DNA from: a virus
DNA length: 30,660 nucleotides
IMG/VR virus record: IMGVR_UViG_3300036852_000048
Span: 1 to 30,660 of that record
Reading direction: 5' to 3' (one strand)
Shown: positions 1 through 5,642 of the stretch, piece after piece
Layout: every line of letters begins with the position of its first letter
How positions within the stretch are numbered: position 1 is the first letter of the stretch
Notes under the pieces: model-generated
The model's database searches: none
Told to the model about the DNA's origin: nothing
The model's input: only the letters and a program-made list of their open reading frames with translations
Position numbers and translations under genes: made by a program

Positions 1-134
1 CCGTTCTTGTCGTACAAATCGCACGCGACGCCTAGACAGCAGAACTTGTTGCCTACGCGCAACGCCTTTTGCCCCTGCTCGTATTTGCCGGAGCGCAGAG
101 CAGTTATCCACTCCATCATGTGTTCAACGTTCAT
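1..134 (-). CDS. Small phage protein of the FCCLG type, N-terminal part only
   Basis: The leftward frame starts at an ATG (134-132) and runs off the left edge after 44 codons. The visible protein begins MNVEHMMEWITALRSGKY and contains the run KFCCLGVACDLYD. This N-terminus (a W-x-x-A-L-R-S-G-x-Y stretch followed by F-C-C-L-G-V-A-C-D) is common in small phage proteins of unknown function. An SD-like AGAGG lies about 10 nt before the ATG. A perfect 17-bp palindrome (150-166) lies immediately upstream of the SD, so transcription or translation of this gene is probably repressor-controlled. Function is unknown. The paired cysteines could bind metal or act as a redox pair, but the C-terminus is not in the window. 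Confidence 0.75.
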   Translation of the reverse strand, partial: MNVEHMMEWITALRSGKYEQGQKALRVGNKFCCLGVACDLYDKN

Positions 135-149
135 TATTGCACCCTCTTT

Positions 150-166
150 TGTCAACATTGTTGACA
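150..166. promoter_or_regulatory. Operator-like perfect palindrome, copy 1
   Basis: TGTCAACA-T-TGTTGACA, two 8-bp arms around one central base. It sits 15 nt upstream of the ATG of the leftward gene at 134. The same palindrome recurs at 1233-1249 and 2291-2307 with only the central base changed. Three copies, all upstream of leftward genes, point to a shared repressor. Confidence 0.75.
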
Positions 167-206
167 TCATGCACTGCGTCTAACATACCGCGTTAAACAG
201 CAATGC

Positions 207-241
207 GCCCAGCCACACCTATTACAAGCATGTGGCCGGGC
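207..241 (-). terminator. GC-rich hairpin between two leftward genes, possible terminator
   Basis: GCCC-A-GCCAC pairs with GTGGC-C-GGGC across a 15-nt loop, ten positions with one mismatch. It lies just past the stop of the secreted-protein gene (257). On the leftward strand it is followed only by a short, interrupted T stretch, so it may be a weak terminator or a processing/stabilising hairpin. Confidence 0.45.
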
Positions 242-256
242 AGTGCACTGCGCGTA

Positions 257-517
257 CTACGGGCGCTCGACTGAAGCCTCAGACAAAGGCTCCACTGACG
301 ACTCCTGCGACAGCGGAATGATCGCACCGTAAGACAGTACGCCGATGTCCTCCACCCGTCCGAAGTTGGTCGTGCTGCCGTCGTCGGTGCGGAAGTAATC
401 CGCCGCCACCGTGCTACCGGGACGCGGACGCACCGTGTAGTCGCCATCCTCGGCGATCACGGCGGTAGGCGCAGCCAGAGCGAATAAAGCAGCCACGATT
501 AGAATGTAGTTTTTCAT
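257..517 (-). CDS. Small secreted protein with signal peptide
   Basis: An 86-residue protein. Residues 1-22 (MKNYILIVAALFALAAPTAV and the following IA) form a classic Sec signal peptide: a basic start, a hydrophobic core, and a likely cleavage after A-V-I-A before E-D-G-D. The mature part is about 64 residues, acidic and Ser/Thr-rich, with no recognised domain and no cysteines. A strong SD (GGGAGGTG, about 6 nt before the ATG) decides the start. It is the third or fourth gene of a leftward cluster and is followed by a hairpin. An exported small phage protein could alter the host envelope, for example in exclusion or lysis timing, but nothing in the sequence proves this. Confidence 0.75.
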   Translation of the reverse strand: MKNYILIVAALFALAAPTAVIAEDGDYTVRPRPGSTVAADYFRTDDGSTTNFGRVEDIGVLSYGAIIPLSQESSVEPLSEASVERP

Positions 518-591
518 GTTGTCACCTCCCTTCTATTTGTAGATTTTGCGACATAAGCAGGACAAGCAATGGAAACCGCGTATCAATACAA

Positions 592-1059
592 CTATGCGCC
601 GCAGGTTTCGCACAGCATTCTCCCGTCCCGCATGTTGTAGTACTCATGCTTGCATAAGTCGATGCGGAATCCGCAACCATCGCACAGTGCGTGGTCTACG
701 GTGGGCAATGAGGCCCTGAGCAACCTAGTCTCAATCGCTGCCTCATCCACCCACTGCGATTCAAGGCGCTTGCCTTGGATACGCATATCTCCGGGCCCGC
801 CTAGGGGCTTGGCGTTCGTGTTCGCAGTCATTTTAATACCGCGCCATGCACGCGATGCGATTACACTTGTTCCTACTACACCATCCATACGCGGCCTAGG
901 CGGCGCACCGACGCTGCGTTCAGGCACGAATTTCTCGCGCGTATACCGTGCTTGCGGTTTGTAGTCGCGGAGCGACTGAATATAGGCCGCGCTGGCAGCC
1001 TTACGCTCCGCTAACATGCGTTCACGCGCTGCTAGTACCTCGGGCGATACGCGCGCCAT
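592..1059 (-). CDS. Protein with C-terminal zinc ribbon
   Basis: A 155-residue protein. The N-terminal 60 residues are Arg/Ala-rich and helical (APEVLAARERMLAERKAASA-like). The C-terminus carries C-D-G-C-G-F at about 125-130 and C-E-T-C-G at about 150-154, giving two C-x2-C knuckles that should bind one zinc ion. It starts 15 nt after the stop of the 28-codon gene upstream with only a weak SD, so translation is probably coupled to it. The zinc ribbon suggests nucleic-acid or protein binding. No catalytic motif is visible and I cannot name the family. Confidence 0.7.
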   Translation of the reverse strand: MARVSPEVLAARERMLAERKAASAAYIQSLRDYKPQARYTREKFVPERSVGAPPRPRMDGVVGTSVIASRAWRGIKMTANTNAKPLGGPGDMRIQGKRLESQWVDEAAIETRLLRASLPTVDHALCDGCGFRIDLCKHEYYNMRDGRMLCETCGA

Positions 1060-1074
1060 GGGCTACGCCGTTGG

Positions 1075-1161
1075 CTACTTGTCGCCAAACTCGGAGTTCA
1101 GCCACACCCACAGCGTAATGAATGCAAACAAATAGCCGACTGCCGCTTCGGTGTCGTACAT
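1075..1161 (-). CDS. 28-residue single-pass membrane peptide
   Basis: The frame encodes MYDTEAAVGYLFAFITLWVW and ends LNSEFGDK. A hydrophobic, aromatic helix spans residues 8-21, and short acidic/polar ends flank it. The SD is excellent (GGAGG, 6 nt before the ATG), which is the main reason to believe so short a gene. It is the first gene of the small leftward operon 1161-257 and lies 71 nt downstream of operator copy 2. Small phage membrane peptides often act on host membrane proteins or in lysis, but the role here is unknown. Confidence 0.65.
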   Translation of the reverse strand: MYDTEAAVGYLFAFITLWVWLNSEFGDK

Positions 1162-1231
1162 TACTGGCCTCCGCATACTACATATAGACGGTTTCTGAAA
1201 CCCTACCACGGGTAGTATGCGCTACCCTCGC

Positions 1232-1250
1232 CTGTCAACAATGTTGACAG
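1232..1250. promoter_or_regulatory. Operator-like perfect palindrome, copy 2
   Basis: C-TGTCAACA-A-TGTTGACA-G. The core is the same 17 bp as copies 1 and 3, here extended by one more matching base on each side. It is upstream of the leftward operon that begins at 1161. The arms contain TTGACA on both strands, so the site could also overlap a -35 element, but I see no convincing -10 at the right distance. Confidence 0.75.
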
Positions 1251-1447
1251 CTCAAACTTGGCAGTGGGTCGCCCCCTCACCGCGCCACCGCGCGCTAGCC
1301 CATAGCACCCTATGCGTTTCCTGCCCCGTAGGGGGCGCATACTCCGCATCTACGCGGGATTGCTAGCCTTGCCTCGTACCGGGCTTATGCAGACATGGCA
1401 AAGCGCCGGGCCCTGTACCAGCGACCCGGCTGCTTGCTATTTCGTCC
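1251..1447. other. Non-coding spacer with GC hairpins
   Basis: No frame here looks like a gene. It holds two hairpins. One is GCCCC-GTA-GGGGGC near 1323-1336. The other (GCCGGG 1405-1410 with CCCGGC 1425-1430) lies just beyond the stop of the leftward HTH-like gene at 1448 and could serve as its terminator, although no long T run follows. Confidence 0.5.
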
Positions 1448-2173
1448 CTACGCCGCTTCGTCCGCTACCTCACCCGTCTCGACTACCGGGCTGTCCTGCA
1501 TGGTTGGCAGCACGCCAGGGACACCCGCGTGCATCATGTCCGCGAGCGCCGCCTGTACGTCTTGCCCCGCCTTGATTGCAGCGGTGATCTCCCTGCCCTC
1601 CGCGTCCAGGACTGGCAGTGTCATGCTATCCAGCCCCTTGATGCTGCACCCCGCGTCCGCCCATGCCTGGACATACGCGATGAGCGCAGCCTTGCCTACC
1701 GCTAGCCCGATGATCGCCTTGCCTTTGGCCTTGCCCGAGATCAGCGTCTCAAGCGACTTAAGCGCGGCGTTGACCGCGCTACGCATCGCCTTGTCCGCTG
1801 GGGCAAGCGCCGTAGGCGACTTGTGGGCCTTGACATGCTCCACAAGCTTGTACGTCGCCATTCCCGCGATAGCGTCAAGCCAGTTGCCAAACCCGTCAGG
1901 GACGGGTACAGCATTGTCTTGCCCGTCAGCCTCAAGCGCCCGTGCGACCACGAAATAGCGGTCGTAGGACGTGTCAGGCTTGCGGCCCGCAAGCTTGGCA
2001 GCCTTGCGGAGCGAATACCCCGAGCGGATTAGATCAGCGGCCAGTCTGATCGCCCTGGCCCGCTTCGGCCCGCGCTCGGGCGCTACCTCAGCCACGGCTG
2101 CCTCGAAACGCCCATACAGCTCGACAGCCTGAGCGTCCAGCGCAGCCTGCTCTTTCTCTGAAATCTTCGCCAT
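1448..2173 (-). CDS. HTH-like protein, candidate regulator
   Basis: A 241-residue protein beginning MAKISEKEQ. The ATG at 2173 has an AAAGGAG SD about 12 nt upstream. The frame is open further upstream, but that stretch is arginine-rich and unlike a protein start. Residues about 60-85 (L-I-R-S-G-Y-S-L-R-K-A-A-K-L-A-G) look like a helix-turn-helix of the kind used by homeodomain-like DNA-binding phage proteins. The middle is Ala/Lys-rich and helical (V-N-A-A-L-K-S-L-E-T-L), and the C-terminus is acidic. Operator copy 3 lies 118 nt upstream of the start. It is therefore a candidate for the protein that binds the palindromes, or for a gene controlled by them. Both are inference. Confidence 0.65.
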   Translation of the reverse strand: MAKISEKEQAALDAQAVELYGRFEAAVAEVAPERGPKRARAIRLAADLIRSGYSLRKAAKLAGRKPDTSYDRYFVVARALEADGQDNAVPVPDGFGNWLDAIAGMATYKLVEHVKAHKSPTALAPADKAMRSAVNAALKSLETLISGKAKGKAIIGLAVGKAALIAYVQAWADAGCSIKGLDSMTLPVLDAEGREITAAIKAGQDVQAALADMMHAGVPGVLPTMQDSPVVETGEVADEAA

Positions 2174-2290
2174 TGTGTTGTGTGCTCCTTTCTGCGCCCC
2201 TGTCTGAGCGCGACTGCACGCCGCGAGTCTGCCTGCCCGTTGCCCATGTAAGACGGCCCTCAGGGGCCGCTTATTCACCCGATTACAACT

Positions 2291-2307
2291 TGTCAACAAT
2301 GTTGACA
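2291..2307. promoter_or_regulatory. Operator-like perfect palindrome, copy 3
   Basis: TGTCAACA-A-TGTTGACA, identical to copy 2. It lies between the leftward -10 candidate at 2363-2368 and the start of the HTH-like gene at 2173, so a bound repressor would block or stall leftward transcription. Confidence 0.75.
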
Positions 2308-2362
2308 CGCACGCTCTAATCGCATGGTCCCATGTGACGAGAATAAGACGAATGCGCACCGC

Positions 2363-2368
2363 ATTATA
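2363..2368 (-). promoter_or_regulatory. Leftward -10 element candidate
   Basis: The leftward strand reads TATAAT exactly, with TTATTG 17 nt upstream as a modest -35. A better TTGACG is present but with only a 14-nt gap. Transcription from here would reach the HTH-like gene at 2173 through operator copy 3. Confidence 0.4.
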
Positions 2369-2482
2369 TTCACAATGCAGCGCGTCAATAATAACGACGC
2401 ATTGCGTTAATACCCGGGATCGCTCAAAGGACCGCGCGCGCCCTGGACCCCAGCGCGCTCGCATGCGCGCCTCTGGCCTGAG

Positions 2483-2513
2483 ATGCGCGCGCGCGTGTAC
2501 GCGCATGTGTGTG
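2483..2513. other. 31-nt alternating purine-pyrimidine tract
   Basis: Every step from 2483 to 2513 alternates purine and pyrimidine, and most steps are CG or TG. Such tracts form Z-DNA under negative supercoiling. It lies in the divergence region between the leftward and rightward transcription units. Confidence 0.6.
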
Positions 2514-2779
2514 ATGCGGAAGCGGAAACCGGGAAGCGGGCACGCCCGCTCGTGGGAGCAGTCAGAGAAATTTTTTGGCGATTCGAGATCGCTGCGTTAT
2601 GTTGTAATACGAGTGTTGCAGGCGGATATTACAGCGCGGCAGCGCTGTGTATAATCGCCATTCTAATAAGTATGATTACTATAGTTATTAGCACATAGTA
2701 TAAGAGCATGATTGGCAAAGTTCTTGTGTAGTAATAATATTGAATTAGCAATGAGCTATTAGAATTATTTCGTATTTCG

Positions 2780-2915
2780 AGGGGAATTTCCCCTTTGCAG
2801 GGGGAATTAACCGAGAAATACCCAAGCATTTCTTGCGTAAATAGTCTGGGGCTAAAGCCCCAGCTAAGTGTCAGCAGGGTCGGCGGCTCGCTTCTGTTGT
2901 TTGAGCCGACCCTGC
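2780..2915. other. Three perfect hairpins upstream of the main rightward promoter
   Basis: AGGGGAA-T-TTCCCCT (2780-2794), CTGGGGC-TAAA-GCCCCAG (2846-2863) and an 11-bp stem GCAGGGTCGGC (2874-2884) with GCCGACCCTGC (2905-2915). None is followed by a T run, so they are not ordinary rho-independent terminators. They may form a small RNA, insulate the promoter, or be part of a replication origin. Confidence 0.55.
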
Positions 2916-2933
2916 ATGTTCGTCAGTTTCTGC

Positions 2934-2962
2934 TTGACAAGCCGTCAGGCTTGTGTTATACT
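2934..2962 (+). promoter_or_regulatory. Near-consensus sigma-70 promoter P1 with inverted repeat in the spacer
   Basis: TTGACA (2934-2939), a 17-nt spacer, TATACT (2957-2962). The spacer region carries a perfect inverted repeat ACAAGCC-GTCA-GGCTTGT (2937-2954) that begins inside the -35. It would start the rightward late transcript near 2969. Confidence 0.85.
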
Positions 2963-2979
2963 AAGAGTATAAGCATATA

Positions 2980-3020
2980 GTAAGTATATAAGCATATATA
3001 GTATTTGTAAGTATATAAGC
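2980..3020. repeat. 14-bp direct repeat in the 5' leader
   Basis: GTAAGTATATAAGC occurs at 2980-2993 and again at 3007-3020, 27 bp apart, within an AT-rich run of TATA steps just downstream of P1. Confidence 0.7.
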
Positions 3021-3049
3021 TAACGTAAGTACTTCGTACTTACTAGCTT
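3017..3049 (+). promoter_or_regulatory. Strong hairpin in the 5' leader of the rightward transcript
   Basis: AAGCTA (3017-3022) pairs with TAGCTT (3044-3049), and GTAAGTAC (3025-3032) pairs with GTACTTAC (3036-3043) over a TTC loop. That gives 14 bp with a two-base bulge. Located between P1 and the first gene, it could stabilise the mRNA or control translation. Confidence 0.65.
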
Positions 3050-3087
3050 ACAAGTATTTATAAGTTTATACGAAGATAGGAGAGAGT

Positions 3088-3195
3088 ATGAGAGAGGAAA
3101 GAAACATGAAACAAGCACGCGTCGTAATGTCCGTGATCTTTGTGGTATGTTCTAGTTGGCCTCTGGTTATCTTACTGTTAGTATTGGGGTATTAA
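3088..3195 (+). CDS. 35-residue membrane peptide, first rightward gene
   Basis: It begins MREERNMKQARVVMSVIFVV and ends in a hydrophobic stretch LVILLLVLGY. Residues about 13-34 are a single transmembrane helix with a basic N-terminus, so the N-terminus is likely cytoplasmic. The ATG at 3088 has an AGGAGAG SD 3-8 nt upstream. A second in-frame ATG at 3106 also has a purine-rich GAGGAAAG before it, so the shorter 29-residue form cannot be excluded. It is the first gene after promoter P1 and its structured leader. It has no recognisable family. Confidence 0.6.
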   Translation: MREERNMKQARVVMSVIFVVCSSWPLVILLLVLGY

Positions 3196-3203
3196 GAAAG
3201 TTC

Positions 3204-3232
3204 TTGACTCGGTGTGTCAGACATGGTATAAT
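3204..3232 (+). promoter_or_regulatory. Near-consensus sigma-70 promoter P2
   Basis: TTGACT (3204-3209), a 17-nt spacer, TATAAT (3227-3232). The spacer holds the small palindrome TGTC-A-GACA (3215-3223). The predicted start point is near 3239, only a few bases ahead of the next gene. Confidence 0.85.
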
Positions 3233-3238
3233 GGAACT

Positions 3239-3460
3239 GTGAAGACAAATTCGGCAGAAAGCAGATCGGAACGTGATGTTATCAGCCCGGTTGGGCTGGT
3301 GGTTGTGTTCTGTATGCTGGTTATTACATTGACTGTAGGTACTTTTTCTTATCGGCACGGACTCGACGCAGGTCGAGCCGATGCTGCTCACGATACCTGG
3401 AATACAGCGTACCAAATCGGACTTGAGTACGGAAGGGCAGAATGCTCAGCACCTCGGTAG
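3239..3460 (+). CDS. Small membrane-anchored protein, possible leaderless start
   Basis: The frame encodes a hydrophilic N-terminus (K-T-N-S-A-E-S-R-S-E-R-D), one transmembrane helix (P-V-G-L-V-V-V-F-C-M-L-V-I-T-L-T-V-G) and a polar tail with a G-L-E-Y-G-R-A-E-C stretch. The GTG at 3239 coincides with the predicted +1 of P2, so translation from P2 would be leaderless. With transcripts from P1, a GTG at 3212 is also possible. The last 19 nt overlap the next gene. The membrane anchor and position near the start of a late operon would fit a lysis or membrane function, but there is no family match I can name. Confidence 0.55.
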   Translation: MKTNSAESRSERDVISPVGLVVVFCMLVITLTVGTFSYRHGLDAGRADAAHDTWNTAYQIGLEYGRAECSAPR

Positions 3461-3837
3461 ATTTTCCTGGATTGTCTAAGCTTCGCCAGATGGGCCAGCG
3501 TATGGCGCAGATGCGCCGTGGTGGCATGCAGGGCAACCCGAGTAATCCTGCGGGCGGCATGATGGGCGGTATTCCAGAATTCAACCCGAGCCTAAACGCG
3601 CCTCAGAACGTGCCTGGTGCTACGTTCATGGGTGGTGGCGAAGCGGGTCAGGACGAAGAAGCCTTGATGGGCGCTTCAACTGGCGAGACAATCGCTCCGG
3701 GCGCTACGCCTCAAGCGCCAGAATTAATGCCTCGGCCTATTGCGCCTCCGGCTACTAGTTCGCTACGCGACGTAAGACCGAGAGGTCTTGGCAGCTATCG
3801 CCAAGCAGGTATGAGTCGTAGTAGGGGTATGATCTAA
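3442..3837 (+). CDS. Gly/Met/Pro-rich virion-type protein
   Basis: A 131-residue protein of low complexity: repeated G-G-M, N-P and P-G steps (M-R-R-G-G-M-Q-G-N-P-S-N-P-A-G-G-M-M-G-G), a Pro-rich middle and a basic C-terminus with R-S-R-G-M-I. The SD GGAAGGG is 4-10 nt upstream. It overlaps the membrane-protein gene and its stop overlaps the next ATG (TAATG). Extended Pro/Gly/Met proteins of this type are common near phage portal and terminase genes and may be minor virion parts. No specific function can be read. Confidence 0.65.
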   Translation: MLSTSVDFPGLSKLRQMGQRMAQMRRGGMQGNPSNPAGGMMGGIPEFNPSLNAPQNVPGATFMGGGEAGQDEEALMGASTGETIAPGATPQAPELMPRPIAPPATSSLRDVRPRGLGSYRQAGMSRSRGMI

Positions 3838-4349
3838 TGGCAGCGCCTATCACCCCGTTTGGTCCGAACTTCGGTACGGGCGTTCCACCGCTGCAGTCGC
3901 AGCAGCCTAGCCCAGGCATGGGTATCGGGCAGGTGTTCCAACGCCTTCGCCAGAAGCCTCCGACCGGCATGGATTACATGAACCTGCCGCTGGGCGCTGG
4001 CGAGGAAGAAGCGATCCCGGGCCAGAACGTGCCGATGCCACAACGAGGCCCTTCGGGGCGTAACGTGCCAATGACTATTACTCCTGGCACGATGACCGAT
4101 ACCGAGCCCGCAGCGCAACAGATCATGGGGCTTGACGAGCAGATGAACCAGAACTTCGGAATGGGGTCCGGGCCTCTTGGCCAGCCGATGCAGGAATTCC
4201 CAGGACGCCCGATGGACCCGATGGAGCTGGATGATTTAATGCAGCAGCTTCGGGAAGAGATGCAGCAGGATATCGTCGGCAATGCGTCACCGCAAGATCG
4301 TGTATTCAAAACTGCGTCATCGCTGGGAAAGTATAAGTTCCAAAGATAG
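3837..4349 (+). CDS. Pro/Gly/Met/Gln-rich virion-type protein
   Basis: A 170-residue protein. The first 130 residues are disordered in character, rich in P, G, Q and M (P-G-M-G-I-G-Q-V-F-Q-R-L-R-Q-K-P-P-T-G-M). Residues 128-150 form an acidic amphipathic helix (D-D-L-M-Q-Q-L-R-E-E-M-Q-Q-D). Its composition matches the preceding gene, so the two may be related or act in the same structure. Its start overlaps the upstream stop by one base, which implies coupled translation. Function is unknown. Confidence 0.65.
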   Translation: MAAPITPFGPNFGTGVPPLQSQQPSPGMGIGQVFQRLRQKPPTGMDYMNLPLGAGEEEAIPGQNVPMPQRGPSGRNVPMTITPGTMTDTEPAAQQIMGLDEQMNQNFGMGSGPLGQPMQEFPGRPMDPMELDDLMQQLREEMQQDIVGNASPQDRVFKTASSLGKYKFQR

Positions 4350-4352
4350 CGT

Positions 4353-4526
4353 ATGCAGTTCTTCACGATTTGTCCTTGTCCTAATTGCCGAGAAGATGTG
4401 TGGCGGCATGATGACTACGAAGCATACAGAACCAAAGGCAACATCAAGCGGTATTCCTGTTTCAAGTGCGGTGAAGACCTGTTCCTCGATAGACTACCAC
4501 CTACCAGAATTTTAGGAGACGAGTAA
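4353..4526 (+). CDS. 57-residue zinc-ribbon protein
   Basis: The protein starts MQFFTICPCPNCREDVWRHD. C-P-C-P-N-C is followed about 28 residues later by C-F-K-C-G-E-D-L-F. Two C-x2-C knuckles separated by a short basic stretch make a small zinc ribbon. Its stop overlaps the following ATG. Such microproteins are usually nucleic-acid-binding or protein-docking modules; which one cannot be decided. Confidence 0.65.
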   Translation: MQFFTICPCPNCREDVWRHDDYEAYRTKGNIKRYSCFKCGEDLFLDRLPPTRILGDE

Positions 4527-4771
4527 TGGCAAACCAAGTAAGTTATGACAATAAGGGAATCTTCCACATCATCGATGACAACAGCGTACACGTATTTCGT
4601 CGTACTGAGGGTGTAGTCGAGAACGGTAGCCCTGATGTTGCTGGTTGGGAGACGAGCTACCTGATTACGGCTAAGCTTACGTCCGCTGGTCAGGGCACGC
4701 CAACTGGCGCTCCTGGTACCTACGCTGCTGCAACCGTAGATGGTTCAACTGGCGTTCTATCTCACAGCTAA
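4526..4771 (+). CDS. Small beta-rich protein of unknown function
   Basis: An 81-residue protein, MANQVSYDNKGIFHIIDDNS at its start. Alternating hydrophobic residues (S-Y-L-I-T-A-K-L-T) and a Gly/Thr/Ala-rich C-terminus (G-T-P-T-G-A-P-G-T-Y-A-A-A-T-V) suggest a small beta sandwich or decoration-type fold. It has no cysteine and no membrane segment. An AGGAGACG SD lies within the end of the preceding gene and the start is TAATG-coupled. I do not recognise the family. Confidence 0.6.
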   Translation: MANQVSYDNKGIFHIIDDNSVHVFRRTEGVVENGSPDVAGWETSYLITAKLTSAGQGTPTGAPGTYAAATVDGSTGVLSHS

Positions 4772-5004
4772 TGAGTTGCGATCACTCTTCTCAAGAACAG
4801 CCTAAGGCTGAAACCAGCGGCTACGTGCAAGTTCAACCCAATCAGCAGACGGGTGGAATTACTGGCGGTGTCTTCGGTGTGTGTCCCACATGCAATCGAT
4901 GCCCAACCTGCGGACAGTACAGATACTACTATCCCTATTACCAACCGAACGTAACGTATAATCTGTGTGGTGGCGGCGAAGGCTATTCAGGTTATCGGCA
5001 ATGA
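4771..5004 (+). CDS. Cys/Tyr-rich microprotein
   Basis: A 77-residue protein. Cysteines cluster in C-P-T-C-N-R-C-P-T-C-G at about 38-48, which gives four ligands for one zinc ion. A strikingly aromatic run Q-Y-R-Y-Y-Y-P-Y-Y-Q-P-N-V-T-Y follows and the tail is Gly/Tyr-rich. Start and stop overlap both neighbours. The combination of a zinc knot and a Tyr-rich tail is unusual. It may be a virion-bound adhesive or a structural cross-linking segment, but this is speculative. Confidence 0.6.
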   Translation: MSCDHSSQEQPKAETSGYVQVQPNQQTGGITGGVFGVCPTCNRCPTCGQYRYYYPYYQPNVTYNLCGGGEGYSGYRQ

Positions 5005-5132
5005 TTCGCAAGAACAAGTCTAATTACCAGGTTGTGTCAGAAGCCGGTAAGAACTTAGGTAAGTTCAAGACTCGTGCAGAAGCAGAAAAACATCTGCGCG
5101 AGGTCGAATATTTTAAGCATAAGAAAAAGTAA
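5001..5132 (+). CDS. 43-residue basic phage microprotein
   Basis: It encodes MIRKNKSNYQVVSEAGKNLG and ends with the basic helix A-E-A-E-K-H-L-R-E-V-E-Y-F-K-H-K-K-K. The pattern of a short beta hairpin followed by a helix containing R-A-E-A-E-K-H-L-R-x-V-E-Y-F-K is one I have seen repeatedly in short phage proteins upstream of terminase genes. No function is established that I know of. It overlaps both neighbours by four or one bases (ATGA/TAATG). Confidence 0.65.
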   Translation: MIRKNKSNYQVVSEAGKNLGKFKTRAEAEKHLREVEYFKHKKK

Positions 5133-5212
5133 TGGATTGCATTTGCGGCGGGAAGTATGATCCGCTGCTGGGCGAAGTCAGGCACGCAGACGGATGTCCC
5201 GTAGATGGATAA
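5132..5212 (+). CDS. 26-residue cysteine peptide
   Basis: It encodes MDCICGGKYDPLLGEVRHAD and then GCPVDG. Three cysteines and one histidine (C3, C5, C22, H19) could hold a zinc ion. It is included because both ends couple exactly (TAATG) with the neighbouring genes, which keeps the chain of starts unbroken. It is otherwise too short to be sure. Confidence 0.45.
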   Translation: MDCICGGKYDPLLGEVRHADGCPVDG

Positions 5213-5586
5213 TGAAATCCTGGAAAGCGAACGAGTACGCGACCGCGAAACTCTTAGGGGGCAAGCGTCGGCGTCAGCGACTGTACAAGAAGCAAGGCGC
5301 AGACGTGAACCTCGACGTAGCGGACATCGAAGTCAAGACCCGCAAAGTCTTGCCGAAATGGTTAGTGGCAGCGCTGTCGAAGATTTCGTCACCGGTAAAA
5401 CTTTCACTGATCTTCTGGATCAAGGACGGAGAGCCGATAGATCAGGGGTTGGCGGTGATGTCAGTACACCAAGCGAGGATGCTGCTCGACCTTTATCGTT
5501 CCTCGCTTACCTCGGAAAAGTCAGCTTCAACGCAGACGGTGAAGCAACAATTACCTTTGAGTCACAGTTTGGTTTGGATGAAATAG
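5212..5586 (+). CDS. Holliday-junction-resolvase-like nuclease
   Basis: A 124-residue protein beginning MKSWKANEYATAKLLGGKRR. The fold signature of the PD-(D/E)xK nucleases is visible: an N-terminal helix with E8, then G-A-D-V-x-L-D (about 30-36), then the core strand I-E-V-K-T-R-K (about 40-46) holding the E-x-K pair. The motif order matches short phage resolvase-like proteins in which the E-V-K-x-R is followed by L-P-x-W-L. The start overlaps the upstream stop (TAATG); an earlier in-frame start at 5194 is less likely. Its likely role is trimming branched DNA before packaging. Confidence 0.7.
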   Translation: MKSWKANEYATAKLLGGKRRRQRLYKKQGADVNLDVADIEVKTRKVLPKWLVAALSKISSPVKLSLIFWIKDGEPIDQGLAVMSVHQARMLLDLYRSSLTSEKSASTQTVKQQLPLSHSLVWMK

Positions 5587-5642
5587 TTCGACTCAAAGAT
5601 TACCGAAACCAAATTATCGAAGTGTTTATTCGGAGAGTCTAA
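5358..5642 (+). CDS. Overlapping-frame protein with conserved-looking C-terminus
   Basis: This frame runs out of phase with the nuclease gene and continues 56 nt past its stop. The last 45 residues look like a genuine folded protein (K-V-S-F-N-A-D-G-E-A-T-I-T-F-E-S and I-I-E-V-F-I-R-R-V), while the part inside the nuclease gene is low-quality Arg/Ser-rich. The real start is unclear. Either an unusual start codon near 5490 is used, or a -1 frameshift fuses this tail to the nuclease. The coordinates use the only ATG (5358) that gives a modest length. The stop overlaps the ATG of the next gene, which supports translation of the frame at its end. Confidence 0.4.
   Translation: MVSGSAVEDFVTGKTFTDLLDQGRRADRSGVGGDVSTPSEDAARPLSFLAYLGKVSFNADGEATITFESQFGLDEIVRLKDYRNQIIEVFIRRV

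Larger units (their letters stand above)
2174..2636. other. GC-rich part of the divergence region, no gene seen
   Basis: No credible gene on either strand. It contains operator copy 3, a leftward -10 candidate (2363-2368), and a perfectly alternating purine-pyrimidine tract (2483-2513). Base composition drops sharply after about 2640, where the AT-rich half begins. Confidence 0.55.

Noticed and set aside
1395-1958. Rightward open frame opposite the HTH-like gene
   Set aside because: It is the complement of a better leftward gene with a good SD, and its protein is Ser/Ala/Pro-rich with no domain pattern.
2174-2506. Upstream extension of the HTH-like protein
   Set aside because: The extra residues are Arg/Ala-rich, cross operator copy 3 and have no SD. 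The ATG at 2173 has AAAGGAG.
2627-2655. Possible rightward promoter at TATAAT 2650-2655
   Set aside because: The -10 is perfect, but no acceptable -35 lies 16-18 nt upstream and no gene follows before P1.
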